Shown: positions 1-12,981, counted from the first letter of the stretch. The stretch: DNA of 64,000 nucleotides from Polytrichum commune (GCA_950295325.1 OX485804.1:34164001-34228000); one strand, 5' to 3'. Program-made: numbers and translations. Notes: generated by a model from the letters alone, not told the origin.

Positions 1-186
1 AAATATTGGCCACCCATCAATGGTATATGTTTGGTCTCCAGGATTTGTTTGGCAACAAAGCACTTGGAGACAACAATTTCTTCAGGCTGTTGTTGACCAG
101 GTTGTTAATCCAACTGTAGTGGCAGTTGTGTCTTGATAAACGGCATAGTGCATCTTACATGTCTTGGACACCAAAATAAACAGAAT

Positions 187-425
187 CTGCCCCATTCCCA
201 GATGGCTTTCCATAACCAAAGTTCTTCCTAAAACCTGGGTAAAAGCTCTCTCGGTTATGGCGGAAGCACCCGGGTTGACCGGTGCATTTACGAGGACTCA
301 CTCCGAAGATTTTCGAGGTGGTTTAGTTAAGTAGTTTTCACACATGTTCATTGTTTTCTCTGCTGAGTAATGACATGTTGGATAAGTTTTGTCCTATTTC
401 TAAGTGCCTTACCACTCATTTTTCT
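187..425. repeat. Partial inverted copy of the 14147 MITE
   Basis: Blocks TCCTAAAACCTGGGTAAA, CTCTCGGTTATGGCGGA and CACACATGTTCATTG match the complement of 14330-14515. The left edge CTGCCCCATTCCC resembles the MITE terminal repeat. It lies downstream of LOX-A. Confidence 0.5.
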
Positions 426-1552
426 TACTGTCAATTTTGTTAACAGAGCTCCTAGTACCCTCATAGCTACGACCTAAAGCAATCAATCACAATGGCCAGA
501 GCCAAAGGTATAAAAGTCCTCTATTCTTGCCTCATCTATAGGTACCGATGGGAGGGTTGGTGTTTGAGACTTAAAACCTCTACATTTAAACCATGCCATG
601 TTCTTTGCCAACTCTCAGGACTAGATAGAGTCGATGGTGTGAAGGTCATGTTTTTAGAACAAACTTTTAGGCTAAGCTAATGGTGGGACCGGGGCATGAT
701 TCATTTACCTTGTAGTTGCTTTGAAACAACATCATAACCAAAGCCTAGTGTTAATATTTGTCAATACCTGGCAAGCAGCTAATATCAATCCGAATCAACG
801 AATAGAAAGTTACTACCTACTCGAGGAGCTGCACGTAGTAGCACCAATATAGGAGAAACACGCAGAGACACGCAAAGTCTGTCTTAGAATGCCATCAGAT
901 AAAATTCTCTCTTTCAACGACAAAGAATTAGAGGGAAAGATCCTTACAAAGAACCCAGATTCTAAGAGACCAGAGTGCATGTCGAATGAGGAGTGCCGCG
1001 AATGGAAAATAGAAATCGAGCGGTGGGACATCAAAAGGGAAGACAGCAATTTCGGTAACTTCACTACGAGGTGAACCATCTTTTGCTCGCTACGAATCTA
1101 CCTGTAGCTGCTGACATATTCCGGCCACAACATATTCATCGCAAGGTGGTACACTTACTTTGCTACCAAGTGGTAAATAGTTAATTACTTGAAAAGATGA
1201 TTTTGAAATGGGTACTGTGATGCTTCAGGAGCAGCCAGTTGTTTCTATCAAAAGTATGTCAAATACCCATATTGAGTTCTAGATAACTGACTGGATAGAT
1301 TGGACGTTCAAGGCCTTCGTTATTTATGAAGCACAATAGAGCAGCTCCCTCTGCAGTGTTACAAAGGTCACGACACTCTGAAAGAAAGTAACGATCAATC
1401 GTTACATAATACACTACAGATCTGGAACTTGGGATAGGAGGAGCCACTGCCAATTGGACTAAATACATGAGCCGGACTATATATATCACAATAAACTTTT
1501 GGGCAGTAACTTATCACAAGCAACCGGAGGACTCCCTAAGGAATTCAAAGTC
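426..1552. other. 3' flank of LOX-A, no gene seen
   Basis: Contains the expected LOX-A 3' UTR immediately left of the stop codon at 1553. The short frames at 492-680 and 889-1074 have no recognisable domain and no codon pattern that sets them apart. Confidence 0.5.
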
Positions 1553-4500
1553 CTAAATGGTGATACTATTGGGGACACCCCTAAATGTCACACCGGGTTC
1601 GGAACTCGGTCTGAGCAGCTCGTATGGCATATTCACAGTGCCAGCTCGGTTTTTTAATTTAGGGTCTGCATTTCGTGCCCGGATGAGTTCATCAATTTTC
1701 CCGAACCTTTCCGCATGTCGGTTAAATGCCTCCTTAGCCTGCAAAACAAATCGCCAAGATCATCAAAAGAGTATTCGATGACGGACACCTCACGACGAAT
1801 TGATGTACGATAGAGAGGGCGCTAAAAAAAACCTTCAAATTTTTGCATCCGGAGTTCAAAGGAGGCATGGTTTGGTTCTTTGGAATCTTGTGTCAATTGC
1901 TAACGAGACACATATAAGACTTTGTCGACCTAATAGTAGTAGATACACTCAGCACTTTAATTAGCACTTTAATTAGAAGTGACGGTTTAATTAGCACCAA
2001 TTACGTGAAGTGATTGAACCTGGGTTAGGGTAATCGGGGCATACCACATCATTGGCAGTCCAGTGCTCAGGACGCTCATCGATGTACTCCTCATTGGGAC
2101 AATGCGCGGAAAGGACTTCATACACGGACATGGCGGTGGTGGTGGAATCGATGTTGGCGAGAGATCTCAAATAATATTTCTCGGGGCTACGGTTCCACTC
2201 TTGCCACTCCTTGGTATTTCCCTCCTCAGGAAGCAGGCGGCGAGTGACCGTGGAGTGGTGAGGCATGAACCCTGCGTAATCATACTGTCCGAAATTGACA
2301 GCGGCATGTTGGCAGGAAGGGATCCATTGAAGGATCGTCAGTATATCTACAAGGCTTTTCTTGCCTTCCGGTGTAGGCCATCCAGGTGCGTCCTTCTTAT
2401 CTGCGTGTGCTTCGTTTCGGATTTCGGCCCACCATTTCTGCAGCTCAACATCTTGTTGAACGTCGCCATCCTCTTTGTAGTAAATGTCGACGTACTCTGT
2501 GCACCATTGCTTGATTGCGCTCCATAGCTCAAGCCCATCGGCTGCGTAAGGGTAGTCTTCCACGACCAGCCGAACTCCATGTGGGGCTGTCGAGTCTGGC
2601 ACTGCCATACCCCTGAAGAAAAATGAAGCGTTAGCAACATTTGCGAAGTCCCTTTCCTTGAATTATCACATGTCTACCCACGAGGTCCATGCCGCAAAAC
2701 TCAGAATTATGCACATTGTTAGAAGATCTTGTGAATGATTTTGCGAACCGTATGACAACATCGAAATGAGGTGGATGTGCAGGTCATGTGCAGGTCATGT
2801 GCAGTTCGCCCTAAGGAACTCTTCTATGATAATTGAAGTAATAAGTATTTGCAGACAACATACCTGTTGATGAGATCATACGGTAGAGCTTGTGACTCGA
2901 AAGTCCATGTGTCTCTGTAATTGACGGAAGCCATGGCCAAAGAATAAGCCCGAGTTGTGAAATGAGTTTCAATGGAACCTCCTGCAGCAATTAGTGTTCC
3001 TCGAGCCTGACGATTGATCTCTAATGTGTTCTTGAAATGAGGTGCCATCAACTGCCACAGAGGGTGCATCTTGCTGAGCTGCCGGTTTGCAGCGATAATC
3101 ACAGGCTCCGTCACGGCATGGCACCGTGTGCTGCACAAATATAAAAGTGAGATTTTATTTTGTCAGGCAACAGTAGACAAGTAAACATGCGAAGGAAGGA
3201 ACCGTAGGTAGTTGTTTATTGCCCCTATATTGGAATAGCGTGATCTTGTTCGAAGCTTACAAATGGCTGAAAACTTGATGCGCAGTGAGATCGTTATTGT
3301 TGACGTGAGCCTTGGCAAGCTCCCACATATAGTCCACTTTGGAGGTGTCGGCTGGCGGGGTTAGGACTCGGGATTTCTTTTCTCCGCCAGGAGTTGTCGG
3401 TGGAAGTACCAACTCGATTGCAATTACCTTGAGAGTTTCGTCACTTGACAAAAAGAGCAGTGCTCGGGTGGCGTATGACGCACTGTTCGCCTGTGCATTT
3501 ATTCTTGTCACAAATGGCAAGAAAGCGTCATGGTAGTCCACGACAAAAATCTTCTTTTCAGACACCGCCTGTACACATAAAAACGACAAAACAAGATTAC
3601 TTTTGTGTACAGTCTACCCTCTATAAATGTTAACCCTTGGGAGTGGATCAAAGTTAACATTTATAGAGGTGTTAACAATTAACAATTATAAAATTACTTT
3701 TTTGAGCAATATACAAATCTTAATATTTATAAATATAAGCAATTGTGAAGAGTCCTTGTGAGAGAATACCATTCATAAAATTGCAAACCCAATCAAAACT
3801 TTATTCAATATCAAGTTTACAAATCACGGGTGAAGTATGAATCAATGGTTCTTTGGTGAGATTCATCTGCATGCACAACTTGCAAATATTTCTCAGTCTG
3901 CACCAACAAACCCACATACTTGGACACATCACATGAACGTGATTCCATGTACCTTCTAATGGTACCAAAACTAGATTGCAAGTCACTATAAGATGGAATG
4001 GGTTCCACCTCACACTCCTCTCCCTCACAATCATCATGAGACATTAGAAGTCCCACCAATAGAGCCTAAAACATCCCATACATCCGCTTCGGTGACCTCA
4101 TATGGATTGTTCAAATCAAAGTCTAATTCGTATTGCACATACGCATGGTGAGAGAGAGAGGAATGTAACTGGATGTGTAGTTTTTATCATCCATATTATG
4201 GTTGTATTTCATTCGTTAACATTTATAGAGTCAAATTTACCTTGAAGGGAGTACCATTTTGTTAACAGTTAACACGTTTAACATTTATAGTGTGCAACAC
4301 GTGGGGAGTAGAAGAAAGTTAACATTTAGAGAGGGTTAACACTTATAGGTGTAACATTTATAGAGGGTGGACTGTAGATGGATAGAACAGTATGCAGCAT
4401 TATTTTATTAGTTTCTATATGCAAAGCGAAAAGTGAAATATGGAGTCAACCTCTAGGCTTACCTGCTCCACACTGAGGCCCTGCAATTGGCCTTTAATAT

Positions 4501-7022
4501 GTTTCTCCGAGATTGCAGAAGTGGGATCACCGAACTCGGCAGGGTCCAGAGTGCTCTTGATAGGAAACTCCTGTCAAAAGCAAACACCTGAATTATCAGC
4601 ACTCGAACAAGCTTGCTCATGAAGGTGTTATCCACTACACCTTCGCAAACTTTTAACATTACAAAGGTGGTCGTGGTTGTGGTTTCTTTCATTTACAATT
4701 GTCTGGTGCAAATTCTTGCGGTTGTGGTTGAGGGTGGTTTAGGTTATGGACTCAAGCAAAACTCATGGACTTGAGAAAGAAATTAAAGTAACTACTGTCC
4801 TAATTGACATTGCCCGAACGTTGGCCTTGAAGCTCTCTAGTAATGACAAAAGACGATGAACAACCGCCTCGAGGATGGTTTACTACTCGGAGTAGCTAGT
4901 GGGGTTGATAGGGTAGAGAGAGCCGTGGGTACCGGTCGTCATTTATTTTGACTTTTCATTGAGAATAGAACCAAAGAACGTCAACAGTTCCATCGGAGTA
5001 ATTACCTTGACGTTCTGAATGACAACAGGGTTAAGACCTGCCAAAAACTCCCTGGCAAACTCGTCGTCTCTTCTCCACGCCTTATCGTCGGCTGCGAAAC
5101 ACGGCAACAATCAGTCGCAACCTCATCGCAACCTCGGGCAATCGCACAAAGTAAGAAAACCTCTTCCAGGAAAAGTGTCAACTTCATGTGCACACACATG
5201 TGCTAATCTCTGACTCGCAAGCGAAAATGTGGATACAGGAACGCACTCTGTAAGATTTTAGGCATAGGGTAAAGGAGCGGATTGTTCTGTTTCTGCCCAT
5301 CCGGCTTCAACACTTCTTCCAAGAAGACGAGAGGTTGCTGGTCGCGGGGCGAAACATTAGCCTTCTTCGGTAAAGTATTGTTCAGCCCGCCAATGTCCTT
5401 GTCTTTGGGAGCATACAGCTTCTTGATCTCTTCAACCGTGTCAAATTCTGTTTTCCGTGTCAGAAGCACACTGGTTTTCATTGACGCTGAATGCGTCATT
5501 GACCGGAGACCGTCAGCCATGAAGTCGGACATTTTCGTTTTATCGAAGCACTCGTCGCGAGGGATGTAGAAGGCAGACTTCGTCTTCCGGCTCTCGCAAT
5601 TAGGATCTACATGAAAGAGCCATAGCATTGATTAGGACACCTTGTCACTAAAATCGACTCCTGCCTGAACTGGCTCTCAAAACTTCGAAAGCCGACTGTT
5701 GAGAGAACCATTTCTCAGTGACCATACATAGAAGTTTCTCGAAGAGCAGCAAAACTGGCCGGGACAAAGGAGAAGATGTAGAGGTTAGCCTTGTTCTTAT
5801 TCTTACTGGATTTTGTCGCAGGTCGACCCGTCCGACATCTGCGAGGGAACGGATACTCCGCATTGCCACCTAAGTTTGGGCGGTCAAGCTTGGGATCCTC
5901 ATCGGGGTTCCCCAGGTCATTATAAATGGCGTAGTCGTAGATGCGGTCCTTCTCTTTTCGTTCGCCAGTACCATCACCTCGCAACTCTTGCATCTCCCTC
6001 TCACGCAGCTCCTTGAGCGCAGCAGGAGTCTCGTTCGGCAAGTAAGGCTATATAATATGCAAATACCAACATACCATGTTGGGTTACATATAGAAGACTC
6101 TTGAGGTTATTCTAGGCGAGAAAGTCCATGAAAATGATTGACCACAAGCCATTGAATTTGCAAAAACCAGACTTTGTTGCGCATAGGTATACACACCTTA
6201 TTGTGAAAGAAAATTCGTCCGTTGGCCTCATGTTCTGTGTTGTAAATCCACGAGTTCGTGTAGTATTGGTGCTTGCTCTTGTCGTGGAGCTCAAGCTCGA
6301 ATGACAACAGAAGGAACTCGTTCGGGTGATTGTTCTTCACGACGATGGCTCCAGGGATACCGAATGTTTTAGGAACGGAGAACTTTAGCTCGAAGATCAC
6401 GTTCTGTGCGGCCATTCCTTCCATCGCCGCCCAGCCCGGAAGGATCACCTCGCTGCTCTGCATGGGCTTCCCTGAGCCTGCAAATCCAGAAGCAACAACA
6501 ACAGAGCTATTACCTAGTGAATCTAGTTAACCTGCAGGAACCTGCACACCACGAACTCACTCAAAAGATTTCCTACACTATTGCACGTTGCATACTTGGA
6601 TCAAGTTCGGTGCTGATGAGCTGCACAGTCACGTGCTTCCCGAACATCAACTCGCTTGTATCGTCCAGGATGTCTGCCACGCGGTCAATATAATCGAACA
6701 CCTGCAGCTTCTTCATCGTCACAGCCGTCCCCTTGTACTCCACCTGATCGCCGTCCGGGATAACATCTTTCACGAGCTGCTGCCCTTGTCGAAGCTTCTC
6801 TCCTGCAAAGCTCCCCACACGGCTTAGACTGGATGTTGCGACCTGCAGCCATCCTCCCGAACCACCGCCTGAAGAACTCTCCGCACCACTTTTAGCCGCA
6901 CGCACAGGTGCTTGCAACTTCTCCGATCGCCTCCCGCCTGTCCTCACCACAAATCCATCACTCAGCGACCCGCACAACGTTGAAGCCGCGCTGCTCCCTG
7001 TCTTGAATTGGGAGAGCAACAT
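1553..7022 (-). CDS. Plastid-type lipoxygenase, 10 exons (LOX-A)
   Basis: Predicted to dioxygenate polyunsaturated fatty acids (linolenic/linoleic, possibly C20) to hydroperoxides, the first step of oxylipin synthesis. Exons read on the minus strand: 7022-6596, 6477-6197, 6047-5807, 5606-5247, 5091-5006, 4570-4463, 3568-3261, 3130-2864, 2612-2045, 1738-1553. All introns are GT/AG and the frame stays open to 943 aa. Residues 1-60 are Ser/Arg-rich and poor in acidic residues, like a plastid transit peptide. A PLAT/LH2 domain spans about 94-235, followed by the catalytic domain. Iron ligands are visible: His603 and His608 (SHFTRCH), His795 and Asn799 (HAAVNFGQY), and C-terminal Ile943 (GVPNSITI). 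The ATG is the first in frame before the transit-like segment. The 13-LOX specificity is inference from plastid targeting. Odd features: Phe replaces the usual Trp in the SHW motif, and intron 6 carries a pogo-like element. Confidence 0.95.
3610..4374 (-). mobile_element. Tigger/pogo-like DNA transposon remnant in LOX-A intron 6
   Basis: A 765-bp insertion flanked by TA on both sides (3608-3609 and 4375-4376). The terminal inverted repeats read CAGTCTACCCTCTATAAATG on the left and CAGTCCACCCTCTATAAATG on the right, as expected for pogo/Emigrant-type elements (CAGT start, CTCTATAAAT core, TA target). The minus-strand ORF 4059-3817 (80 aa) has an acidic stretch followed by [18 protein letters not shown] and ends with QRTIDSYF. 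That layout resembles the C-terminal end of plant Tigger/jerky-like transposases. The DDE core and the DNA-binding domain are missing, so the element is non-autonomous. It lies wholly inside an intron and does not touch the splice sites. Confidence 0.75.
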
Positions 7023-7250
7023 GACTACCTAGCCCTCCCTCCTTCGAGGCCGACAAGTCTTCGATCACAAAACCAAAACTCAAATCTCGCAACTCTGTCC
7101 AAACAAACTATGTGCGGGATAGCCTCGCCTCGCCTCGACTCGCCTCGAGTTGAGTGTTGATACTTCACTAAAGTGCCAAATCGCTACAACCGCATCACGG
7201 GAGTTCTCAAGCTCCAGCTTCGATTGAATCACTTTTCTTGGCGACACCTT
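7023..7250 (-). promoter_or_regulatory. Upstream region of LOX-A
   Basis: Sequence just upstream of the LOX-A ATG, with a tandem GCCTC/GACTC tract (CCTCGCCTCGCCTCGACTCG, about 7123-7142). It probably forms part of the 5' leader. No clear TATA box assigned. Confidence 0.3.
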
Positions 7251-8174
7251 GTCCCTCGATACTATTTACTGTCTGCGGAGGTTCACGTTGACGTGGATCA
7301 CAGATGCCACTGTACTGTCTCGGACGCTCTTAAGATCCTACAAAAGTATGCAACTTATCAACCTCGTAACTGCTAATAATCAACTTAGTAGTTACCGGCC
7401 CGAGTTACATTCTTTCACCTCCGTCAGTCAAGGTACATTTCCAACCCAACAGCAATTTTCTAAACTTCGACTCCCGGAGCAGTGAATAACTGGTAATGCT
7501 CGTATCACTCGCGAGCACTGACTGTCGTGGCTGATCAGTTGCCAGTCTCTTGATGGGTCGAGATTTTTAAAGTGTGCATCAAGCCTGCAAGTACCTTTCT
7601 TCACACCTCTGATGCCGATGACAATCGGCGGTTGACATTCCGTGGTACCGATACGTCATTCTGCGGTGCAGCGAGTGAGGCGGTAGTGAAAAATGCGACG
7701 GAGACCGGCTCCTTATCCGTGCGGGGCACGGTGATGGGGGTGGTCCGCATCTCCGTTTCATCATGTGTGCTTGCTTATTATATTAATCTCCTAATGTCCT
7801 CTTGGTAATTGGCCCTGACACCAGTGAAAGGAGTGTCAGACCAGCTTTGAGAAGACTGGGTCCCAAGTCCTAAGTATGGCATGGCATGCTATGAATGCCT
7901 CCATGGCAACACTTTTGGAGGTGACCCTTGCGACGTGTGTGGAGAGTGGGGTCGAGCGGAAAAAGCTTCATAATCCCCATGAGTATCTTTGCATATAATA
8001 ATCAAGTTTCAAGGAATGTATGGCCATATTTTAATCGCTTTTTGAGGCTCAAAGTTGGGACTTTGCACATTACATTCTTCTAAGTTCTATGTATAGGTCC
8101 CGCGATGCTCCACCTAGCTGTTGACGATGATTGGTATACTAATGTAGAATCCTTTAGAATTTATGATTCGTATA

Positions 8175-8932
8175 TCGTTCTCCCTCTTTAGTATGACACG
8201 TTGGGGAAACACACAAAAAAAGTTGTATTATCGAGGTGTCGTCTTGTCAATAGTATGACAAATGGCATAAAGTTGTCGTATTCTTGAGGGAATACGAAAA
8301 CATAAGTAATATGAGCGTAAAATATATATATACAACAAGTTTAAGCAATATGGAAGGTATGAAATCATAACTTATAACTTCAAACAAATGCAAATATTCT
8401 AAAGGACTCTTGAAACATGAGTCCAAAGATCACTGATGTTGCTTACCCAAGTTTGGAATCGATTCCCTACTAACTTTTGAGAAACATTCATTTCATTAAC
8501 ACCAACATATTAAGAGTTCTCTAATAAGAAACTAGATAACAATGACGCATGACATTCAGTATCAAAGTACTTGTGATATTATATCACCTGTGTACAAGGC
8601 AACATACTAGGCAGGAGGCCACTCTAACCCTAACCGTGTCCATCCTACACTAGTAACCCTAACTATCATTAAGTTCCCAATGATAAGTGAAGTTCCCAAG
8701 TTAGTCCCAAGTGAGAATGGATGTATTTTAGATGTATATAATATAAATGAAAGGAATTTTAGCATTAACTACCTCTTTAATATGACAAAACGGAGATTCT
8801 AAATGTCGCAATATTGATTGCCATAGTCTTATAAAAGAGGGAGTTTTGAACCAAAAACTTTGGTCTCGCAAAAATGTATCGTAATATCGAGGGTGTCGTA
8901 TAAACAAGTGTCGTATTAACAAGGTTAGATTG
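8175..8932. mobile_element. Nested pogo-like insertion
   Basis: The left end CGTTCTCCCTCTTTAGTATG pairs with the inverted right end (CAATCTAACCTTGTTAATAC). Both run into GACAC, and TA lies at both borders. It interrupts a sequence present uninterrupted at 48131-48330: GATTCGT before the insert and TCAAATATG after it are contiguous there. Only short non-coding AT-rich sequence lies inside, including short CTAACCCTAA-like stretches near 8620-8660. Confidence 0.65.
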
Positions 8933-10730
8933 TATTTCAAATATGTATTAATTCACATTTGGATATTGAGACCGTTTATAAATTGTTTATTTGAATATTG
9001 ACATGTGCTATGGGGGAAGGGGCAGTGAAAATTGTTCCCTACGTGTGTAACAAAATTCTAGTTCCTTGTTGGAAGTTTCCTTGGCATGAACCACCCAATC
9101 ACGAGATAAGATAAAGGACCCTTACTCTCATGCAAGAGCCCTTTATATACCTCCTCACCATGTCCAGTTGTCTTAAGTTGAACTAAAGTAAAAAAGCAAG
9201 TTCAACTATAATGAACTTAATGTAGTTACTTGAAACTCATTCTAGACTACCCTTATCTTAGTTCTAGTCAACATGTTCCAATAGTGGCCCATGTTACAAC
9301 GTGTTCATGTATTTTATTATTACGTGAATGAATATTTACACTGTGTAATTCAAAATATTGAGTGACACTAAATACAAAATTTAGTGTAGTAATGCTCTCG
9401 CACGACAAAAGTATTTAACATAAAGAAAACCTCAAAAAAATGGATCTATGTCATAACAAAGTGAGCCACATAGTTGAAGTGCAAATTTGTGATTGCACTA
9501 GTGCAAAGGAGAAGTCCTCTTGGAGAAGACTGCTCTTTTATATGTGTGCACACAACCATATTCCATCGTCAAGCATCCACGTGTTGCGGTGACTAACCTA
9601 CTCGGGAGTCATTATGGGCAACTTATCACAAGTAGCATTTGTTATTCCCTTTCTTGCATGCACACCGAATTTCAATCCAACTTAACCCATACACAACCCA
9701 TCCTTTTCAACTCAACTCTAGTGCATAGAAATGTATGTGTGTAGAACATGTAAAATTCTGAAATGTATATGTAAAAAACATGCCCAAAAATAGTAGTGGT
9801 GAAACTTTAATGATTGAACACTTCAAAATTCATCACAAAAGCCATAAACTATCTCCAACCTTAGGTCGTCAATGAAATTATTACTTGTTTAGAAATTATC
9901 CATATGGTGTCAAGTGTGAATATGTACTATCTCTTTGACTAGAAGTGCATAACTAGGGGGTGAGATATGTAACTACATTAAACATTATATTTAGTATCAC
10001 CAATTCTAATTATATTGTTCAATACTAATTGTGAACAGCAGTATAGTGTCACCAACACTAATTGTTAACCCAACATTATTTTGTCATTCCTTGTAAACTT
10101 TTAGGGGGATGATAGATTTACAATGTTGCAATAACTGTCACTTATGAACTGGTTTTTCATCCAAGTTCAATCATCCATGATAACATTTCATCACAAGTAG
10201 TTTTATCTCTCACGCCATCCTCCTGTATGTATAAGAATGTTACACTCTGCCTCCATGTTGGGAGTTGGGAATTATGACTTGGGACTTGGGACCTCATCTA
10301 AACCAATCCTAAAATTGAGTGTAGACTTGTAATTTGGCATTAATATAGGAGATAAACAAATATGAAAAAGACCCTGAAAGTATGATGCATTTGAAAGTAT
10401 CGTTTGCGTTGTTGAGACATGCACATTGCAAAAAAAAAACAAATTGCTTGGGGGATTCATACAATATCTCAAAAATATTATAAACACCTCTATTGGCTTG
10501 GGCTAGAGACCCCCCCCCCTTCTTTGAAATGGGCTCCCGCCAATATTACCCAAGGTGAAAACATTGTCTATTGTGTTATAGGATGTTGTATACTATTATA
10601 AGCTCTTTGAACTCGAAATTAACACTAGAGCCCCCTCCCTGTTAGTTTGAAGAGACCCACCTATAGTAAATTAACCACAAATCTATGGGGTCATTCTTGT
10701 ATGTAATTCCTTTGTCTCGATATGGTTGTT

Positions 10731-10860
10731 GGGGCATGCCCCAACTCAAAAAGGTGGGGTGTCTAGCCATGCTTGTAGCTCATGATACTAATATATCTCA
10801 TGGGCTACAGTTATCAAACCAAAGCTAGATACCCACCTCTTTAAGTTGAGCCCCACTCTT
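10731..10860. repeat. Short inverted-repeat element, ~120 bp
   Basis: The left arm ACTCAAAAAGGTGGGGTGTC and the inverted right arm (GATACCCACCTCTTTAAGT) form a foldback of about 30 bp per arm. The right arm occurs again alone near 26705-26740. Probably a small MITE; no clear target duplication. Confidence 0.5.
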
Positions 10861-10861
10861 A

Positions 10862-11198
10862 GGATTGGTTCACATGGGGTCCCAAGTCCCAACTTTTGAG
10901 CCTCTAGAAACCATTCAAATATGGTTAGTTGTTGGTAAAGTTGGATCTTCGATATTTTGTGCAAAAATATTTGTGGGACTTGTGTTGAGAGTCGGGTCTA
11001 GCTTTTGGCTCTACTCAACTCTCAACACAAGTCCCAAGCCTGGCTTCCAACATGTGTTGCCATAATAGGCATCCATGTCATACTTGGGTTTTCGGATTTG
11101 CGACCCGAGTGAAGTGATAATTCCCAACTTTCATGCTCTCAATGGCTTACATTACACAAATTGACCTCAAGTGACTTGGGACCCATGTGAAGCGGCCC
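10862..11198. mobile_element. Degenerate MITE with GGTTCACATGGGGTCCCAAG ends
   Basis: The left end GGTTCACATGGGGTCCCAAG is matched by an inverted right end (CTTGGGACCCATGTGAAGC). The ends resemble the PIF-like family. The 3-bp flanks are TTA and TAT, so the duplication is not perfect. Fragments with the same end occur at about 10270-10310 and 7840-8060. Confidence 0.45.
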
Positions 11199-11249
11199 TA
11201 TCTACCCAAGGTGCAAATGCAATCAATTATATTATAGCATGTAGTGTTC

Positions 11250-11995
11250 TTTTTAACCCCTAAATGTTGAAGCCTTCTCATTCCATTTTCGTGCACATCC
11301 AACACCAATGTTGATATTTTATTGCTTTTTTTAATGTAAAGAAATAGGCGTTGTTGTCTTCAAATTCATCCGTATGGATGTGAACTAGACTACCACGTAT
11401 GCTTTTTGTGAAAATTTTAAGTCAATCGGACCACATTTGCTAGGCCGCATTGACATATGAACATGGCCTTCACTTGGGATGGGGTGGGGAGCTAGAGTAA
11501 ACTTTGAATTTTTAACTTTTCACGGCCATTTCGGTCATGCCACAAATTGTAGGAAGTTGACAACTTTTCCATAATATGCTATATGGATGACAAATGAGCT
11601 AATTCCACAAATCCGGGTTTTTTCGAGCAAATCTAGGTGAAGTCCACCACCCTCGAAGTTGGAGGGGCCACACAGGGTTATTTTGGGAGATTCCCTCTTT
11701 TTCATGGAGCAAGCAACATGTGCACGAAGGGCGGTTCACATCACGGACCATGGAGGGTGGCCTTTTCCCATGATCCAATTTCTTAAACAACCAATCTAGC
11801 GTACAGAACCTTGGGGCCCCTATACCACTAGCTGTAAACCCGAACGTGGACCAAGAGGAATGACCATGCACCAGAAGTGAATGTGCTAATTTATCCTCAA
11901 CACATGCCCAAAAAAGGCAGTTTTGGAAACAAAACCAAGGTTTGCTCATTCTCTTGTCTCCTCTTGTCTTCGTGATCACCTCCTCTTCCCCCCCA
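11250..11995. repeat. Dispersed repeat plus truncated PIF-like element
   Basis: Positions 11250-11735 match 60541-60990 at many blocks (AACCCCTAAA start, GGACCACATTTGCTAGG, CATGGAGCAA, ACAACATGTGCAC end). From 11736 to about 11995 the sequence matches the interior of the element at 15002 (GTAAACCCGAACGTGGACCA and ACCATGCACCA blocks), so a truncated copy follows directly. No coding potential recognised. Confidence 0.6.
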
Positions 11996-12301
11996 AAAAA
12001 ATCCATTAAGAATTTATAATAACATTACCACATTCACGGTGGGGGCCAGAAGAGGTCGCGAACCCCAACAGAATATTAGGTGGTGACCCATTACAGGTTG
12101 GTTGAGCATTCAAGGGGTACGACAAGTTGGGAATCGGAGCCCAGCTAGCCCTAAGAGGTAAGTGGCGTCTAGCCATAGCCGTGACATGCCAGCCGGTGTT
12201 GCATGACGATCCCCGAACTCTAGGTTGTTTGCTGGCAAACCCCCACGGCTTGCAGCACTAACTGGACACTAGCTATAGCCTATTGCCTCATGCCTAGCTA
12301 A

Positions 12302-12815
12302 GGGGCGGTTTACACTATGGACCAAGAGCCATGACCATGAAATTCTAAAATTTGTGATTGGAGAGTAAAGTGCTCTTGGTCCCATTTGGCTTTACACTAC
12401 CTTGAAAAAAGGAGAATGACCACTAACTTTGAGGTCCCCAAAAACTACTAAAATCTGCCATTTGGATAATGTGCCATGGTCCAACGGGTTTTCCGTTGAG
12501 GCGAGGCAAAATGCTCGACTCAATGGAAATCAAGGGAGCCGTAAGGCTGAAAATCAGCCATTGGCCGAATTTTTTTTTTTAATATTTATTTTTCCCAAAT
12601 TTTTTTGACGTTACTGTAGATCGTTGGGATAGAAATTAAAAAAATCAACCCAAAGTTGTCCCGGTCCAAATCCACTTTACACTACAAGAGTGACCAAGCC
12701 ACTCAAAAATCCATTTTTTATTTTTCATGGTCACGGCTCTTGGCCAAGAGCTGTGACCATGAAAATGATTTAATTTTCTTGGTCATGGCTCTTGGTCCAT
12801 AGTGTAAACCGCCCC
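12302..12815. mobile_element. PIF/Harbinger-like MITE, 514 bp, TAA target duplication
   Basis: The left end GGGGCGGTTTACACTATGG is repeated inverted at the right end, and the pairing continues into CCAAGAGCCATGACCATG for about 36 bp. TAA flanks both sides (12299-12301, 12816-12818). Three-bp TAA/TTA duplications and G-rich ends fit PIF/Harbinger (Tourist-like) MITEs. The interior has no coding capacity. Confidence 0.78.
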
Positions 12816-12981
12816 TAAGGTGGCCTTGTGTCTCACGAAAAAAAATTTTTTTGATGACTATCATCATTGGAGCAACAACTTGTCACATGACTCCTCTTGT
12901 GTGCCAAAGTAGGTTTCCATGCAATGAATGCAGGCTATTGCCGCCAGCTCCATTGAAGAAGCAGAATATAGTACTACAACT

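Noticed and set aside
813-1079. ORFs on both strands near the left edge
   Set aside because: No recognisable domain, no splice context, and the two frames shadow each other.
2063-2527. 154-aa plus-strand ORF
   Set aside because: Exact antisense shadow of LOX-A exon 9, which is supported by motif and frame.
8620-8660. CTAACCCTAAC-like short run
   Set aside because: Too short and imperfect for telomeric repeat; lies inside a pogo-like element.
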